Shown here piece after piece: positions 24,388 through 33,137 of a DNA stretch of 64,000 nucleotides. The first letter of the stretch is position 1; each line of letters opens with the position of its first letter. A program made the position numbers and the translations under genes. This DNA is from Mycobacterium sp. 4858. Its GTDB lineage: Bacteria; Actinomycetota; Actinomycetes; Mycobacteriales; Mycobacteriaceae. The notes under the pieces were generated by a model. It did no database searches. It had not been told where the DNA came from and was given only the letters and a program-made list of their open reading frames with translations. The stretch covers positions 2,477,092-2,541,091 of the forward strand of contig NZ_LT968776.1 of the NCBI RefSeq assembly GCF_900240975.1, read 5' to 3'.

Positions 24388-25846
24388 TCCGAGCGGCTTT
24401 CTCAAGTACACCCACCGGGAACTGCCGAAGCGTCGGCCCGTCCCGCTGCGGTTGAAGGACTGGCACGAGGTCTACGAGGACTTCGACGAGGACACCCTGC
24501 GCGAGCAGGCGACCCGTTGCATGGATTGCGGGATCCCGTTCTGCCACAACGGGTGTCCGCTGGGCAACCTCATCCCGGAGTGGAACGACCTGGTACGCAG
24601 GGGCCGTTGGCGCGACGCGATCGAACGGCTGCACGCCACCAACAACTTCCCGGACTTCACAGGGCGGCTGTGCCCGGCGCCGTGTGAACCGGCGTGTGTG
24701 CTCGGCATCAACCAGGACCCGGTGACGATCAAGCAGATCGAGCTGGAGATCATCGACCACGCCTTCGACGAAGGCTTCGTCGTGCCGCTGCCCCCGGACA
24801 AGCTGACGGGGAAGAAGGTCGCGGTGGTGGGCTCGGGCCCGGCCGGTTTGGCCGCAGCCCAGCAGCTGACCCGCGCCGGCCACACGGTCACTGTTTTCGA
24901 GCGGGCGGACCGCATCGGTGGGCTGCTGCGCTACGGCATTCCGGAATTCAAGATGGAGAAGCGGGTCCTCGATCGCCGCCTGGACCAGATGCGCGCCGAG
25001 GGAACCGAATTCCGGGCGGGCGTCAATGTCGGGGTGGACATCACCGCCGAGCAGTTGCGCGCCGACTTCGATGCGGTGGTGCTGGCCGGCGGCGCCACGG
25101 CTGGGCGGGACCTGCCCATCCCGGGACGCGACCTCGACGGCATCCACCAGGCGATGGAGTACCTGCCCTGGGGGAACCGGGTGCAGGAGGGCGACGACGT
25201 CCTGGGGCCCGACGGGCAACCTCCCATCACCGCGAAGGGCAAGAAGGTCGTCATCATCGGGGGCGGTGACACCGGCGCGGACTGCCTCGGCACCGCGCAC
25301 CGGCAGGGCGCGACCATAGTGCACCAGTTCGAGATCATGCCGCGCCCGCCGGACACTCGCGCCGAATCGACCCCGTGGCCGACCTATCCGCTGATGTACC
25401 GGGTGTCGTCGGCGCACGAAGAGGGCGGTGAGCGGGTGTTCTCGGTGAACACCGAGCAGTTCATCGGCGAGGACGGTCACGTGACCGCGCTCAAGGCGCA
25501 CGAGGTCACCATGCAGGACGGCAAGTTCGTCAAGGTCGAGGGTTCGGACTTCGAGCTCGAGGCCGACCTGGTGTTGCTGGCCATGGGGTTCGTCGGCCCG
25601 GAACGCGAGGGGCTGCTCACCGACCTCGAGGTGAAACTGACCGATCGCGGCAACGTGGCGCGCGGAGCCGACTTCGACACGTCGGTGCCCGGCGTGTTCG
25701 TGGCCGGGGACATGGGTCGCGGCCAGTCGTTGATCGTCTGGGCGATTGCTGAAGGCAGGGCCGCGGCCGCCGCCGTGGACCGGTACCTGATGGGCGCGAC
25801 CGCGCTGCCCGCGCCGGTCAAGCCGACGGCCGTGCCGCTGCAGTAA
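24380..25846 (+). CDS. gltD: Glutamate synthase small subunit
   Basis: GltD takes electrons from NADPH through FAD and two [4Fe-4S] clusters and passes them to GltB. The 488-residue product has the N-terminal cluster cysteines (CMDCGIPFCHNGCPLGN near residue 48, CPAPCEPACVLG near 98), an FAD Rossmann motif GSGPAGLAAAQQ near 153, an NADPH motif GGGDTGADCLG near 294, and a C-terminal AGDMGRGQSLIVWAIAEGR FAD contact. Its ATG lies inside the gltB 3' end. Length and motifs are standard. Confidence 0.98.
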   Translation: MADPSGFLKYTHRELPKRRPVPLRLKDWHEVYEDFDEDTLREQATRCMDCGIPFCHNGCPLGNLIPEWNDLVRRGRWRDAIERLHATNNFPDFTGRLCPAPCEPACVLGINQDPVTIKQIELEIIDHAFDEGFVVPLPPDKLTGKKVAVVGSGPAGLAAAQQLTRAGHTVTVFERADRIGGLLRYGIPEFKMEKRVLDRRLDQMRAEGTEFRAGVNVGVDITAEQLRADFDAVVLAGGATAGRDLPIPGRDLDGIHQAMEYLPWGNRVQEGDDVLGPDGQPPITAKGKKVVIIGGGDTGADCLGTAHRQGATIVHQFEIMPRPPDTRAESTPWPTYPLMYRVSSAHEEGGERVFSVNTEQFIGEDGHVTALKAHEVTMQDGKFVKVEGSDFELEADLVLLAMGFVGPEREGLLTDLEVKLTDRGNVARGADFDTSVPGVFVAGDMGRGQSLIVWAIAEGRAAAAAVDRYLMGATALPAPVKPTAVPLQ

Positions 25847-25994
25847 TCACACCAGTCACACCAGAAACACGCCGACAATCGTTGGGCGAGCCTGCCCTAG
25901 TTTGCCAGGGCGGGGGTGTCTAATGGACCGCTGTGGGCTTCATGCCACAGAGGCCCCGGCTGAACAGACCGTCGCAGGAGTGGTCACTGTGCAT

Positions 25995-26129
25995 ATGAAT
26001 CCATTACCTCGATCGCGGGTGGGGCGAATGGCCTGGTCATGGCTGCGCCACCCGGTCAAAAGTCGCGAGTTTCCCGCCAAGCACGAACGTCTGGTTACGG
26101 CCGAGGATCTGCTGCTCTTCGGCGTGTGA
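25995..26129 (+). CDS. Small conserved basic protein (Rv3857c position)
   Basis: A 44-residue product starting MNPLPRSRVGRMAWSWLRHP, basic and without clear transmembrane character, ending LLLFGV. The ATG sits 148 bases after gltD in the place of the small mycobacterial gene Rv3857c. A longer frame from 25902 adds Cys-containing text that looks non-coding. Function unknown. It is short, so coding status rests on position and the orderly basic sequence. Confidence 0.5.
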   Translation: MNPLPRSRVGRMAWSWLRHPVKSREFPAKHERLVTAEDLLLFGV

Positions 26130-26197
26130 ACAGCCGACGCGGCCGCGTAAAACACTCGGGGGTTTGCTCAAAGCCGCTCATGGCGGCCGGCCCGCGA

Positions 26198-27058
26198 TCA
26201 GCCGTCCAACAGCCCCGAATCGCGGATGGCCTCGGCCAGCGGTTCTAGAACGGCCGGGTCGTGCGGTGGGTTGATGTACAGGATGCCCAGGTCGAGCCCT
26301 TCGGCCGCCAGTCCCGCCGCCTGCTCGAGGACCTGCTGGTAATTTCGCTCCTCGTCCAGGCGCAGGTGGGCCGACAGCGTGATCTCCTTGGGGTCGCGGC
26401 CGATCTTCTCGCACTCCGCGGCCAGCACGTCGCGCTTGCGCGCGAACTCCTCCGGCGGGCCGCCGACGAAATTCCAGTGCTGCGCGTAGCGGGCGGTCAG
26501 GGGCAGCGTTCGTTTCTCCCCGCTGCCACCGATGCAGATCGGGGGGTGGGGGCGCTGCACGCCCTTGGGCTCGTTGCGGGCGCCCTTGAGCTGGTAGAAC
26601 TTGCCGTCGAAGTCGGTGGTCTCCTGGCTGAGCAGGCTGATCAGCACCTGACACGCCTCCTCGAACCGATCGAAGCGTTCCCTCAGGCTGCCTAATTCGA
26701 TGCCGTAGGCGCCCGACTCCTCCTCGTTCCACCCGGCGCCGATGCCCAGCTCGAGCCGGCCGCCGGAGATGATGTCGAGCGCGGCGGCCATGTTGGCCAG
26801 CAATGCCGGGTGCCGGTAATGGATCCCGGTGACCAGGGTGCCCAGCCGCAGTCGTTTGGTGGCCTGCGCCAGCGCGGTCAGCGTCGTCCAACCCTCCAGG
26901 CAGGGCCCGGTGCTGTCGGAGAAGATCGGATAGAAGTGGTCGAAGGTCCACCCGGACTCGAAGACGTCGATATCGTCGGCGGTCTGCCAGACGGCGAGCA
27001 TGTCCGCCCAGGTGGTGTCTTGGGGTGAGGTCTTGAACGCGAATCGCATGGAATCCAC
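26198..27058 (-). CDS. LLM-class F420-dependent oxidoreductase
   Basis: A 286-residue luciferase-like monooxygenase fold protein of the type that in mycobacteria uses coenzyme F420. Family text: DVFESGWTFDHFYPIF, RLRLGTLVTGIHYRHPALLANMA, DIISGGRLELGIGAGWNEEE and PPICIGGSGEKRTLPL (phosphate/cofactor loop). The second Met (MRFAFKTS, 27049) is an alternative start. The substrate cannot be read from sequence. It stands alone, divergent from the small membrane protein gene at 27101. Confidence 0.88.
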   Translation of the reverse strand: MDSMRFAFKTSPQDTTWADMLAVWQTADDIDVFESGWTFDHFYPIFSDSTGPCLEGWTTLTALAQATKRLRLGTLVTGIHYRHPALLANMAAALDIISGGRLELGIGAGWNEEESGAYGIELGSLRERFDRFEEACQVLISLLSQETTDFDGKFYQLKGARNEPKGVQRPHPPICIGGSGEKRTLPLTARYAQHWNFVGGPPEEFARKRDVLAAECEKIGRDPKEITLSAHLRLDEERNYQQVLEQAAGLAAEGLDLGILYINPPHDPAVLEPLAEAIRDSGLLDG

Positions 27059-27100
27059 GCTAGTCGATCTTTATGAAGGGCAACTAAACTCAGCGGAGCG

Positions 27101-27532
27101 ATGAGCTACTCCCTCGGACTCGACACCAAGGTCACGCTGCTGGCGGCCGGCCTGATCTTTCTGCTGGCGCTGGTGCTCGGGGTGTGGAAGTACCGGCAGA
27201 TCATGGCCGCGCCTGACCATCGCGCCCATCCCTACGTCGACATCGCACACCGGGCGGCGTTGCTCTACTCGTTCGCGACGCTGCTGCTGGCGGTCTTCGT
27301 CGAGCTCAGCGCGTGGCCGACGTGGGTCAACCTGAGCGCGGCCGGTGTGGTCGTCTTCTTCTTCGTCGGCGCCATCCTGAGCTACATCGGGCACGGGGCG
27401 CGGCGCGACACCGTCAACCAATTCGCGGACCCCGCAACGGGCACGGGGTTGGCGATGGCGTTGCTTATCGCCGGCGAGATCGGGGGCTTTTGCGTTCTGC
27501 TCGCCGGTTTCGTGGTCGGCCAACTGATGTGA
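27101..27532 (+). CDS. Small four-helix membrane protein
   Basis: A 143-residue integral membrane protein with about four hydrophobic segments (near 11-28, 50-68, 77-97 and 115-140). Short polar loops contain a YRQIMAAPDHRAHPYVDIAHR segment that could bind a ligand through its histidines. No known domain is recognised; the family is common in mycobacteria. It is divergent from the F420-type oxidoreductase with 42 bases between starts and convergent with the PPE gene. Confidence 0.75.
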   Translation: MSYSLGLDTKVTLLAAGLIFLLALVLGVWKYRQIMAAPDHRAHPYVDIAHRAALLYSFATLLLAVFVELSAWPTWVNLSAAGVVVFFFVGAILSYIGHGARRDTVNQFADPATGTGLAMALLIAGEIGGFCVLLAGFVVGQLM

Positions 27533-27575
27533 ACCGGCCGCTCGAGCCTCCCGGTGTGCTTGTGGGCGGTCATGC

Positions 27576-28844
27576 TCAGACCGCTCCCGCCGCCGCCTCG
27601 GCCCCGGATAGGCTCTGCGCCCATTGCAGGAGACTGGGTGCGTCGAGCTGAGGTTGAATTCCCGCGGTTCCCGCCAGGCCAGGTGAGCTGCTGAGCACGC
27701 CCGCCCCGGGGAGTGCGCCCGCCCCGGTTGACGCCGACGGTACGGCGGCGGCCGCGCTGATGGTGTATGGCTGCGCGAGGACGACGTTGCCGGTCGTGGA
27801 GACCACTCCGCTGACGATGTTGAGAGTTCCACCGTAGGTTTCCAATGCTCCTCCGGTGGACCCGACCCCGACCGTGACGATGCTGTCAGAGATCGTGACG
27901 CTATCGCCGGAAAAGGCCCCCATGCCGCAGATACTTTGCGCAGTGAGCGTCAAGCTGCTGCCGTTCTGGATGGTCAACGTCGCGCCATTGCCGATCATTT
28001 GCATCCAGCCGCCGTTGGTGAGGATCAATGTGCTGCCGGACTCGATGTTGATGGTGCAGCTGTAATTTACGTTGAAAGTGCCAGCGTCGATGATGAGGGA
28101 ACTGCCGGCGCCGATATTGACGATGCCCCCTTGCGACGTCGTGTAGGTGCCGGGGCCGTATGTGCCGGGCCCGGTGATCTCGCCGGTGACGGCGGTGTTG
28201 GGGGAGGCTAGCTGGCGGGTCGCGTTGGTGCTGAGTTGCTGGGTCAGTGACTGGGTGCGGGCGCCGGTTGTGTTGCCCGCGGTCTGGGCAACCGAACGGG
28301 CCTGCGCGTCGCGCCCGGACTCGTTGGTGGTCTGGGGCGGTTCGTGAATCGGGGTCAGGGTGCTCGCGGGCGCCGATGCAGCGGCATAGGCATACATCGC
28401 GGTAGCGTCTTGGGCCCACATCTCCATGTACTGGGCTTCGGTGGCTGCGATCGCCGGGGTGTTCTGCCCGAGAAAGTTGGTCGCGATCAACGCCATCAAC
28501 TGCGCCCGGTTGGCCGCAATCACCGGCGGGGGCACCGTCATCGCGAACGCGGCCTCGTAGGCCGCCGCCGCCTCGTACGCTTGGGCCGCGGTGCGCGCTG
28601 CCGCAATCCCACTGGCCTGCAACCACGCCACGAACGGTGTGGCCGCGGCCGCCATCCTCGTCGCCGACGGACCAAACCACCGCCCGGTAAGCCCCGACAC
28701 CTCCGCCGAGTAGCCGCTGGCGGCGGACTCCAACTGCGCAGCCAACGCATCCCAGGCCACCGCGGCCGCCAGCATCGGTCCCGAGCCCGGCCCGGCATAC
28801 ATCCGCCCGGAATTCACCTCAGGGGGCAGCAACCCATAATCCAC
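27576..28844 (-). CDS. Orphan PPE protein with repetitive beta-rich C-terminal half
   Basis: A PPE protein of 422 residues starting at a GTG with GGAGA upstream. Residues 1-180 form a standard PPE domain (DYGLLPPEVNSGRMYAGPG; FGPSATRMAAAATPFVAWL; NRAQLMALIATNFLGQN). Residues about 225-365 are unusual: Gly/Asn/Thr/Ile-rich runs of about 20 residues (GGIVNIGAGSSLIIDAGTFN, INIESGSTLILTNGGW, GATLTIQNGSSLTL, GDSVTISDSIVTVG) that read like coils of a parallel beta-helix. The tail is Ala/Gly/Pro-rich. No SVP, MPTR or PE-PPE hydrolase motif is seen, and there is no PE gene beside it. Confidence 0.88.
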   Translation of the reverse strand: MDYGLLPPEVNSGRMYAGPGSGPMLAAAVAWDALAAQLESAASGYSAEVSGLTGRWFGPSATRMAAAATPFVAWLQASGIAAARTAAQAYEAAAAYEAAFAMTVPPPVIAANRAQLMALIATNFLGQNTPAIAATEAQYMEMWAQDATAMYAYAAASAPASTLTPIHEPPQTTNESGRDAQARSVAQTAGNTTGARTQSLTQQLSTNATRQLASPNTAVTGEITGPGTYGPGTYTTSQGGIVNIGAGSSLIIDAGTFNVNYSCTINIESGSTLILTNGGWMQMIGNGATLTIQNGSSLTLTAQSICGMGAFSGDSVTISDSIVTVGVGSTGGALETYGGTLNIVSGVVSTTGNVVLAQPYTISAAAAVPSASTGAGALPGAGVLSSSPGLAGTAGIQPQLDAPSLLQWAQSLSGAEAAAGAV

Positions 28845-29108
28845 GACGACGTCTCCGTTCCCTCGGCGCGATCCTTAGCCGAACGTACGTTTAGCTCAGC
28901 TAGTTATACGCATGTCGGATTAACTGTGAGCGACAGCTCGCTGAAGTTTCTTGGCACCGGAATCATCTGTGGCGCAACAGCATCGGCCATGCAGAAGTCC
29001 GAGGGCGACCCCGAGCAAGCGGGTGACGCTCGTCTAGGGGATTGTGGCGGTCGCCTGCGCCGCCCGGCTGCGCCCCGCTTGCAGTCACCGCGCGGGCACA
29101 CTGGAACC

Positions 29109-30116
29109 ATGGATCCCGTTGACGCTTTGCGGCAGATCGCCTACTACAAGGACCGCAGCCGCCACGATCCCCGGCGGGTTATGGCGTATCGCAACGCCGC
29201 CGACATCATCGAGGGTCTCGACGACGCGGCGCGGGAGCGGCACGGCCAGGCCAACAGCTGGCAGTCGTTGCCCGGGATCGGGCCCAAAACCGCGAAGGTG
29301 ATCGACCAGGCCTGGTCGGGCCGCGAGCCCGATGTCCTCGTCGAATTGCGTTCCACCGCAGAGGATCTCGGCGGCGGTGACATCCGTGCCGCGTTGCGCG
29401 GCGACCTGCATCTGCATTCGAACTGGTCCGACGGGTCCGCTCCGATCGACGAGATGATGGCGACCGCGTCCGCGCTGGGGCATGAGTACTGTGCGCTGAC
29501 CGACCATTCGCCGCGGCTGACGATCGCCAACGGGCTGTCGCCGGAACGGCTGCGCGCCCAGCTCGACGTGATCGACAGGCTGCGTGACCAGTTCGCCCCG
29601 ATGCGCATCCTGACCGGGATCGAGGTGGACATCCTCGAAGACGGCAGCCTCGACCAGGAGCCCGAGCTGCTCGAGCGCCTCGACGTCGTCGTGGCCAGCG
29701 TGCATTCGAAGCTGTCGATGGATGCCGCGGCGATGACGCGGCGCATGGTGCGGGCCGTGTCCAATCCCCATGCCGACGTCTTGGGCCACTGCACCGGCCG
29801 GCTGGTCTCCGGAAACCGGGGCATCCGGCCGGAGTCGAAGTTCGACGCGGAAGCGGTGTTCACCGCCTGCCGCGAGCACGGGACCGCGGTGGAGATCAAT
29901 TCGCGGCCCGAACGGCGCGACCCGCCGACCCGCCTGCTCAAGTTGGCACTGGACATCGGCTGCGTGTTCAGCATCAACACCGACGCACACGCGCCCGGCC
30001 AGCTCGACTTTCTGGGCTACGGCGCTCAGCGTGCCGTGGACAACGGCGTGCCCGTCGACCGGATCGTCAACGCCTGGCCGGCCGACAAGCTGCTGGAGTG
30101 GGCGGGCTCGAATTGA
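29109..30116 (+). CDS. PHP-domain protein with helix-hairpin-helix (PolX C-terminal-like; Rv3856c type)
   Basis: A 335-residue protein with an N-terminal helical region holding a helix-hairpin-helix (LPGIGPKTAKVI near 58), then a PHP metal-dependent phosphoesterase domain. Metal ligands are visible: HLHSNWSDG near 99, TDHS near 123, GIEVDI near 165, ASVHSKL near 189 and INTDAHAPGQ near 295. The arrangement resembles the C-terminal exonuclease domain of bacterial PolX without the polymerase, suggesting a DNA 3'-phosphate/AP-site or exonuclease activity. The length equals that recalled for Rv3856c. It is convergent with the YoaK-family gene 6 bases on. Confidence 0.85.
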   Translation: MDPVDALRQIAYYKDRSRHDPRRVMAYRNAADIIEGLDDAARERHGQANSWQSLPGIGPKTAKVIDQAWSGREPDVLVELRSTAEDLGGGDIRAALRGDLHLHSNWSDGSAPIDEMMATASALGHEYCALTDHSPRLTIANGLSPERLRAQLDVIDRLRDQFAPMRILTGIEVDILEDGSLDQEPELLERLDVVVASVHSKLSMDAAAMTRRMVRAVSNPHADVLGHCTGRLVSGNRGIRPESKFDAEAVFTACREHGTAVEINSRPERRDPPTRLLKLALDIGCVFSINTDAHAPGQLDFLGYGAQRAVDNGVPVDRIVNAWPADKLLEWAGSN

Positions 30117-30122
30117 GCCGGC

Positions 30123-30878
30123 TCAGACCCGCACGGCTTCCTCGGCATCGGGAACCGGTTCGTCTTTGCGGCCAGCACCATGCAGCACGTTGGCCCCGGC
30201 GACGGCCGCGCAGGTCGCGGCCGGAATGAGCAACGCGTAACCGCCCAACTCGGCGCCAAACACGATCCCGGCCACGCCCCCTCCCAGAAACAATAGGAGC
30301 GTCGTCACCAGAATCGCGGCATTCCATTTCTTGATGCCGTGTTGCCGACTGCGGCCGAGCATCAGCCCGAGGTCGGTGACCGTCCCGGTGAAGTGGGTGG
30401 TGCGGATCGCCATCCCGCGGAAGCTCGAGGTCATCCCGTTCTGGAGACCGAGGGCCGCGGCGGCCAGCAGCGCCTGCACCGCGGTTAGCTCGACTCCTAG
30501 CGCATTGATCTGCCGCCTGACAAAGGTTTCCTCCACGCCGGCGGCGGCCAGCACCAGGAGGGCTGCCTCGGTGAGCAGCACGAAGGCGTGCCGGCGGCCC
30601 GCGAGGGCTTCGGTGGGCGCGAGAACCGCCCCGGCCACCGTCGCGCCCATCAGGAAGCCCAGAAAGATCGCACCGAGCACGTGGCCTTCATAGAGCCACG
30701 GGTTGGCCGTGTTCATGCCCAACTGCGTGGTGATCGCGGTGAGGTTACCGACCGGCAAGGCCAGGATCAGGAGCGCGACCGCGTTGACGAAACCCGCTGA
30801 CAACGCCAATACAGCGCTGTAACCGAGCAGGATGCCTTCGCGGGGCGGGCCGCTTGCGCGGGCCTTGTCCGGCGGCAT
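30123..30878 (-). CDS. YoaK/DUF1275 family membrane protein
   Basis: A 251-residue protein with about six hydrophobic segments and the DUF1275 pattern: GFVNAVALLIL and GNLTAITTQLG near the N-terminus, and LGLQNGMTSSFRGMAIRTTHFTGTVTDLG in the second half. A transporter-like role has been suggested for the family, but no substrate is established. It is transcribed alone. The C-terminus is charged (EPVPDAEEAVRV). Confidence 0.85.
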   Translation of the reverse strand: MPPDKARASGPPREGILLGYSAVLALSAGFVNAVALLILALPVGNLTAITTQLGMNTANPWLYEGHVLGAIFLGFLMGATVAGAVLAPTEALAGRRHAFVLLTEAALLVLAAAGVEETFVRRQINALGVELTAVQALLAAAALGLQNGMTSSFRGMAIRTTHFTGTVTDLGLMLGRSRQHGIKKWNAAILVTTLLLFLGGGVAGIVFGAELGGYALLIPAATCAAVAGANVLHGAGRKDEPVPDAEEAVRV

Positions 30879-31028
30879 CGTGTTCAGTTACTCACTTTCG
30901 AGGTCGGGTTTTCCCCAGCCTAGTTAGCGGGGCTTCGGACGCGCCACGGGCGAAGACCGTCTCACATCAACCTCAAATCATTGAAAACATTTGCGGCGTA
31001 GGAGAATTCGAAACGAGGTGCAAACCGC

Positions 31029-32234
31029 TCAGTCGGGTAGGTGCGGCATCTCCAGCCCGGGGTCGCGGCCCACGAGCACCGCGGGCGTCAGCGCGGATTT
31101 GCCGTAGCGATCGCGCACCCGGTCGATCGCCGCATCGATCGCGAGCCGGTGCTCGTCGTTGTCGAAGGGGAGCGTCAGCTGCTGGGCGCCGCTTCGGTCG
31201 ATGCCCGACACCGCGAAGCCGACCAGCGTGAGCCCGCGCTGGGCGATCAGTGGCGCGGCCGCCGCTACCAGCTGGCGCGCGGCGGCCAGGACCGGCTGCG
31301 TCGAGGACGTCGCCCACGGCAGCGTCCGCGACCGCGTCACCCGGCCGAAGTTGTCGAACCGTAGGCGCAGCGTCACCGTGCGCCCGGTGCGTCCGGCGAC
31401 GCGCATCCGGCTGGTGATGCGGTCGATCAGGTTGACCACCACCGCGTCGACCTCGGCGGGTGACATCGTGTTGCCGGCGCGGCCCAGCGCGCGCTGCGCG
31501 CCCACCGACCGGCGACGCGCTCCGGTGGTCACCCGCCGGCGGTCGATGTTGCGGGACAGGGCGAACAGCTGGCGGCCCATCGCGCAGCCCAGCAGCGACG
31601 CCAGCGTCGATTCGCTCAGCTCGGCGACGTCGGCGACCGTCACCAGCCCGTGGGCGTGGAGTTTGTCTGCCGTCTTGGCGCCCACACCCCACAGCCGCCG
31701 CACCGGCAGCGGGTGCAGGAAGGCCAGCTCCCGGTCGGGCGGGACCAGCAACAGCCCGTCCGGCTTGGCCTCCTGGCTGGCGACCTTGGCGAGGAACTTG
31801 GTCCGGGCGACGCCCACGGTGATGGGCAGCCCGACCCGCTCTCGCACGTCGGCACGCAGCCGTGCGGCGATCTGGACCGGTGTCCCCGAAACCCGGCGCA
31901 GCCCGCCGACGTCGAGGAACGCCTCGTCCACCGAGAGCGGCTCAACGATCGGTGTGCAGTCGCGGAACACCTCGAAGACCGCCTCGCTGGCGCGGCTGTA
32001 AGCCCGCATCCGCGGCGGCACCACCACGGCGTGCGGGCACAGCCGTCGCGCCTGGCCGCCGCCCATCGCGGTGCGCACACCGTAGGCCTTCGCCTCGTAG
32101 CTGGCGGCGAGCACCACCCCACCCCCGACGATCACGGGGCGGCCCCGCAACGTCGGGTCGTCGCGCTGTTCGACGGACGCGTAGAAGGAATCCAGGTCCG
32201 CGTGCAGGATGGACGCGTCGCACCGCACGAACAT
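31029..32234 (-). CDS. dinB: DNA polymerase IV (Y-family, DinB)
   Basis: A translesion polymerase of 401 residues. The ATG at 32232-32234 gives MFVRCDASILHADLDSFYAS; upstream sequence is a tandem repeat array and cannot belong to the protein although the frame is open. Catalytic acids lie in HADLDSFYASVEQ and SVDEAFLDVGG (D and E near 103-104); the palm, a thumb HhH-like segment (RLWGVGAKTADKLHAHG) and the little finger follow. QLTLPF near residue 350 is a sliding-clamp binding motif. I do not recall a dinB gene at this place in M. tuberculosis, so it may be a lineage-specific arrangement. Confidence 0.93.
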   Translation of the reverse strand: MFVRCDASILHADLDSFYASVEQRDDPTLRGRPVIVGGGVVLAASYEAKAYGVRTAMGGGQARRLCPHAVVVPPRMRAYSRASEAVFEVFRDCTPIVEPLSVDEAFLDVGGLRRVSGTPVQIAARLRADVRERVGLPITVGVARTKFLAKVASQEAKPDGLLLVPPDRELAFLHPLPVRRLWGVGAKTADKLHAHGLVTVADVAELSESTLASLLGCAMGRQLFALSRNIDRRRVTTGARRRSVGAQRALGRAGNTMSPAEVDAVVVNLIDRITSRMRVAGRTGRTVTLRLRFDNFGRVTRSRTLPWATSSTQPVLAAARQLVAAAAPLIAQRGLTLVGFAVSGIDRSGAQQLTLPFDNDEHRLAIDAAIDRVRDRYGKSALTPAVLVGRDPGLEMPHLPD

Positions 32235-32263
32235 ATGTTCGCACGGGTGGGTGACGCCATCCA

Positions 32264-32419
32264 ATGGTGGCGACCCGCTTCGCCCGGCTACGCCGCGCTT
32301 GCGATCGCCACGTTCCGATGGTGGCGACCCGCTTCGCCCGGCTACGCCGCGCTTGCGATCGCCACGTTCCGATGGTGGCGACCCGCTTCGCCCGGCTACG
32401 CCGCGCTTGCGATCGCCAC
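32264..32419. repeat. Tandem array, three 54-bp units (interspersed intergenic repeat)
   Basis: Units begin ATGGTGGCGACCCGCTTCGC at 32264, 32318 and 32372, an exact 54-base period, the last one truncated at about 48 bases. Read on the minus strand each unit starts GTGGCGATCGCAAGCGCGGC and ends GGGTCGCCAC, so the outer GTGGCGA/TCGCCAC arms can pair into a hairpin. The array begins directly at the ethR stop codon and ends 29 bases before the dinB start. The same family, inverted, recurs at 49660-49848. Confidence 0.95.
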
Positions 32420-33061
32420 CTAGCCGGTTTCGCCGTAGATGCTCGTCACCCAGATGTGGGTGAGGGTGTCGACGACCCGGTCCTCGTCGACCGCCGGCGT
32501 CTCGGCGGACAACGCGGCCATCATCGTGCGCTCGTTCATCTGGTTCAGTGAGGTCGCCAGGTCCGCCGCCGGAATCGTCTCCGGGGCGGCGCCGCGAGCG
32601 CGTTCCGCGGTGATCATGGCCGCCGTCTGATCGATCCACTTCTGCATGAACCCCAACCACACGACCCGCAACTCGGAGCTCGTCGCCAAGGCCTCGGTGG
32701 CGGCGCGGGCCAGCCGGCGGTGCGAACTGAACGCCTTGTAGAACGCCTTGATGCCGTTACGCCACACCCGGCGCGGATCCTCCGGCAGCCGTTGGACGGC
32801 CCCGTCGAACTCGGAGTCGGCGCGCGCGATCACCGGCTCCAGCAGGGAGAGCAGCACTGCTTCCTTGGACTTGAAATAGAAGTAGAACGTCGGGCGCGAC
32901 AACCCCGCCCCTTTGGCCAGGTCGTCGACGGAGATGTCGGTGAACGAGCGCTGCTCCAGCAGCCGTTCGGCGGTCGCCAGGATCGCCTGTTCACGGTCGT
33001 CGCCGGAGGGGCGGATGGCGCGGCGGCCACGCAGGGCACGGGTCTGGCCGGCGGTAGTCAC
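32420..33061 (-). CDS. ethR: EthR, TetR-family repressor of ethA
   Basis: EthR represses the divergent monooxygenase gene ethA, and its loss or ligand binding raises activation of the drug ethionamide. From the GTG at 33059-33061 the product has 213 residues (M. tuberculosis: 216); an upstream ATG at 33097 would run through the operator. The helix-turn-helix region is nearly that of M. tuberculosis EthR (RPSGDDREQAILATAERLLE, ISVDDLAKGAGLSRPTFYFY), and the C-terminus ends THIWVTSIYGETG. The 76-base gap to ethA contains the expected operator. Confidence 0.93.
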   Translation of the reverse strand: MTTAGQTRALRGRRAIRPSGDDREQAILATAERLLEQRSFTDISVDDLAKGAGLSRPTFYFYFKSKEAVLLSLLEPVIARADSEFDGAVQRLPEDPRRVWRNGIKAFYKAFSSHRRLARAATEALATSSELRVVWLGFMQKWIDQTAAMITAERARGAAPETIPAADLATSLNQMNERTMMAALSAETPAVDEDRVVDTLTHIWVTSIYGETG

Positions 33062-33080
33062 GCCCGTTACTTTACACAGC

Positions 33081-33130
33081 GTCGAAAGTTTCGACACAGC
33101 GTTGACTCAATCGACAGCACGTTGATAGCG
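33081..33130. promoter_or_regulatory. EthR operator between ethR and ethA
   Basis: A perfect dyad GTCGAAA-G-TTTCGAC at 33081-33095 is followed by GTTGA (33101), ATCGACA (33110) and GTTGATAGCG (33121-33130). The order and spacing of TCGAC/GTTGA elements resemble the roughly 55-base EthR operator described in M. tuberculosis, where several EthR dimers bind. It fills nearly the whole gap between the two start codons. Confidence 0.8.
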
Positions 33131-33137
33131 TGGCCGC

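Noticed and set aside
32264..32419. Possible CRISPR array (regularly spaced repeats)
   Set aside because: Units are directly abutting tandem repeats of 54 bases with no unique spacers and only three copies; no cas genes nearby.
32235..32660. N-terminal extension of DinB through the repeat array and into ethR
   Set aside because: The frame is open only because the repeat is 54 bases (divisible by three); Y-family homology starts at the ATG at 32234.
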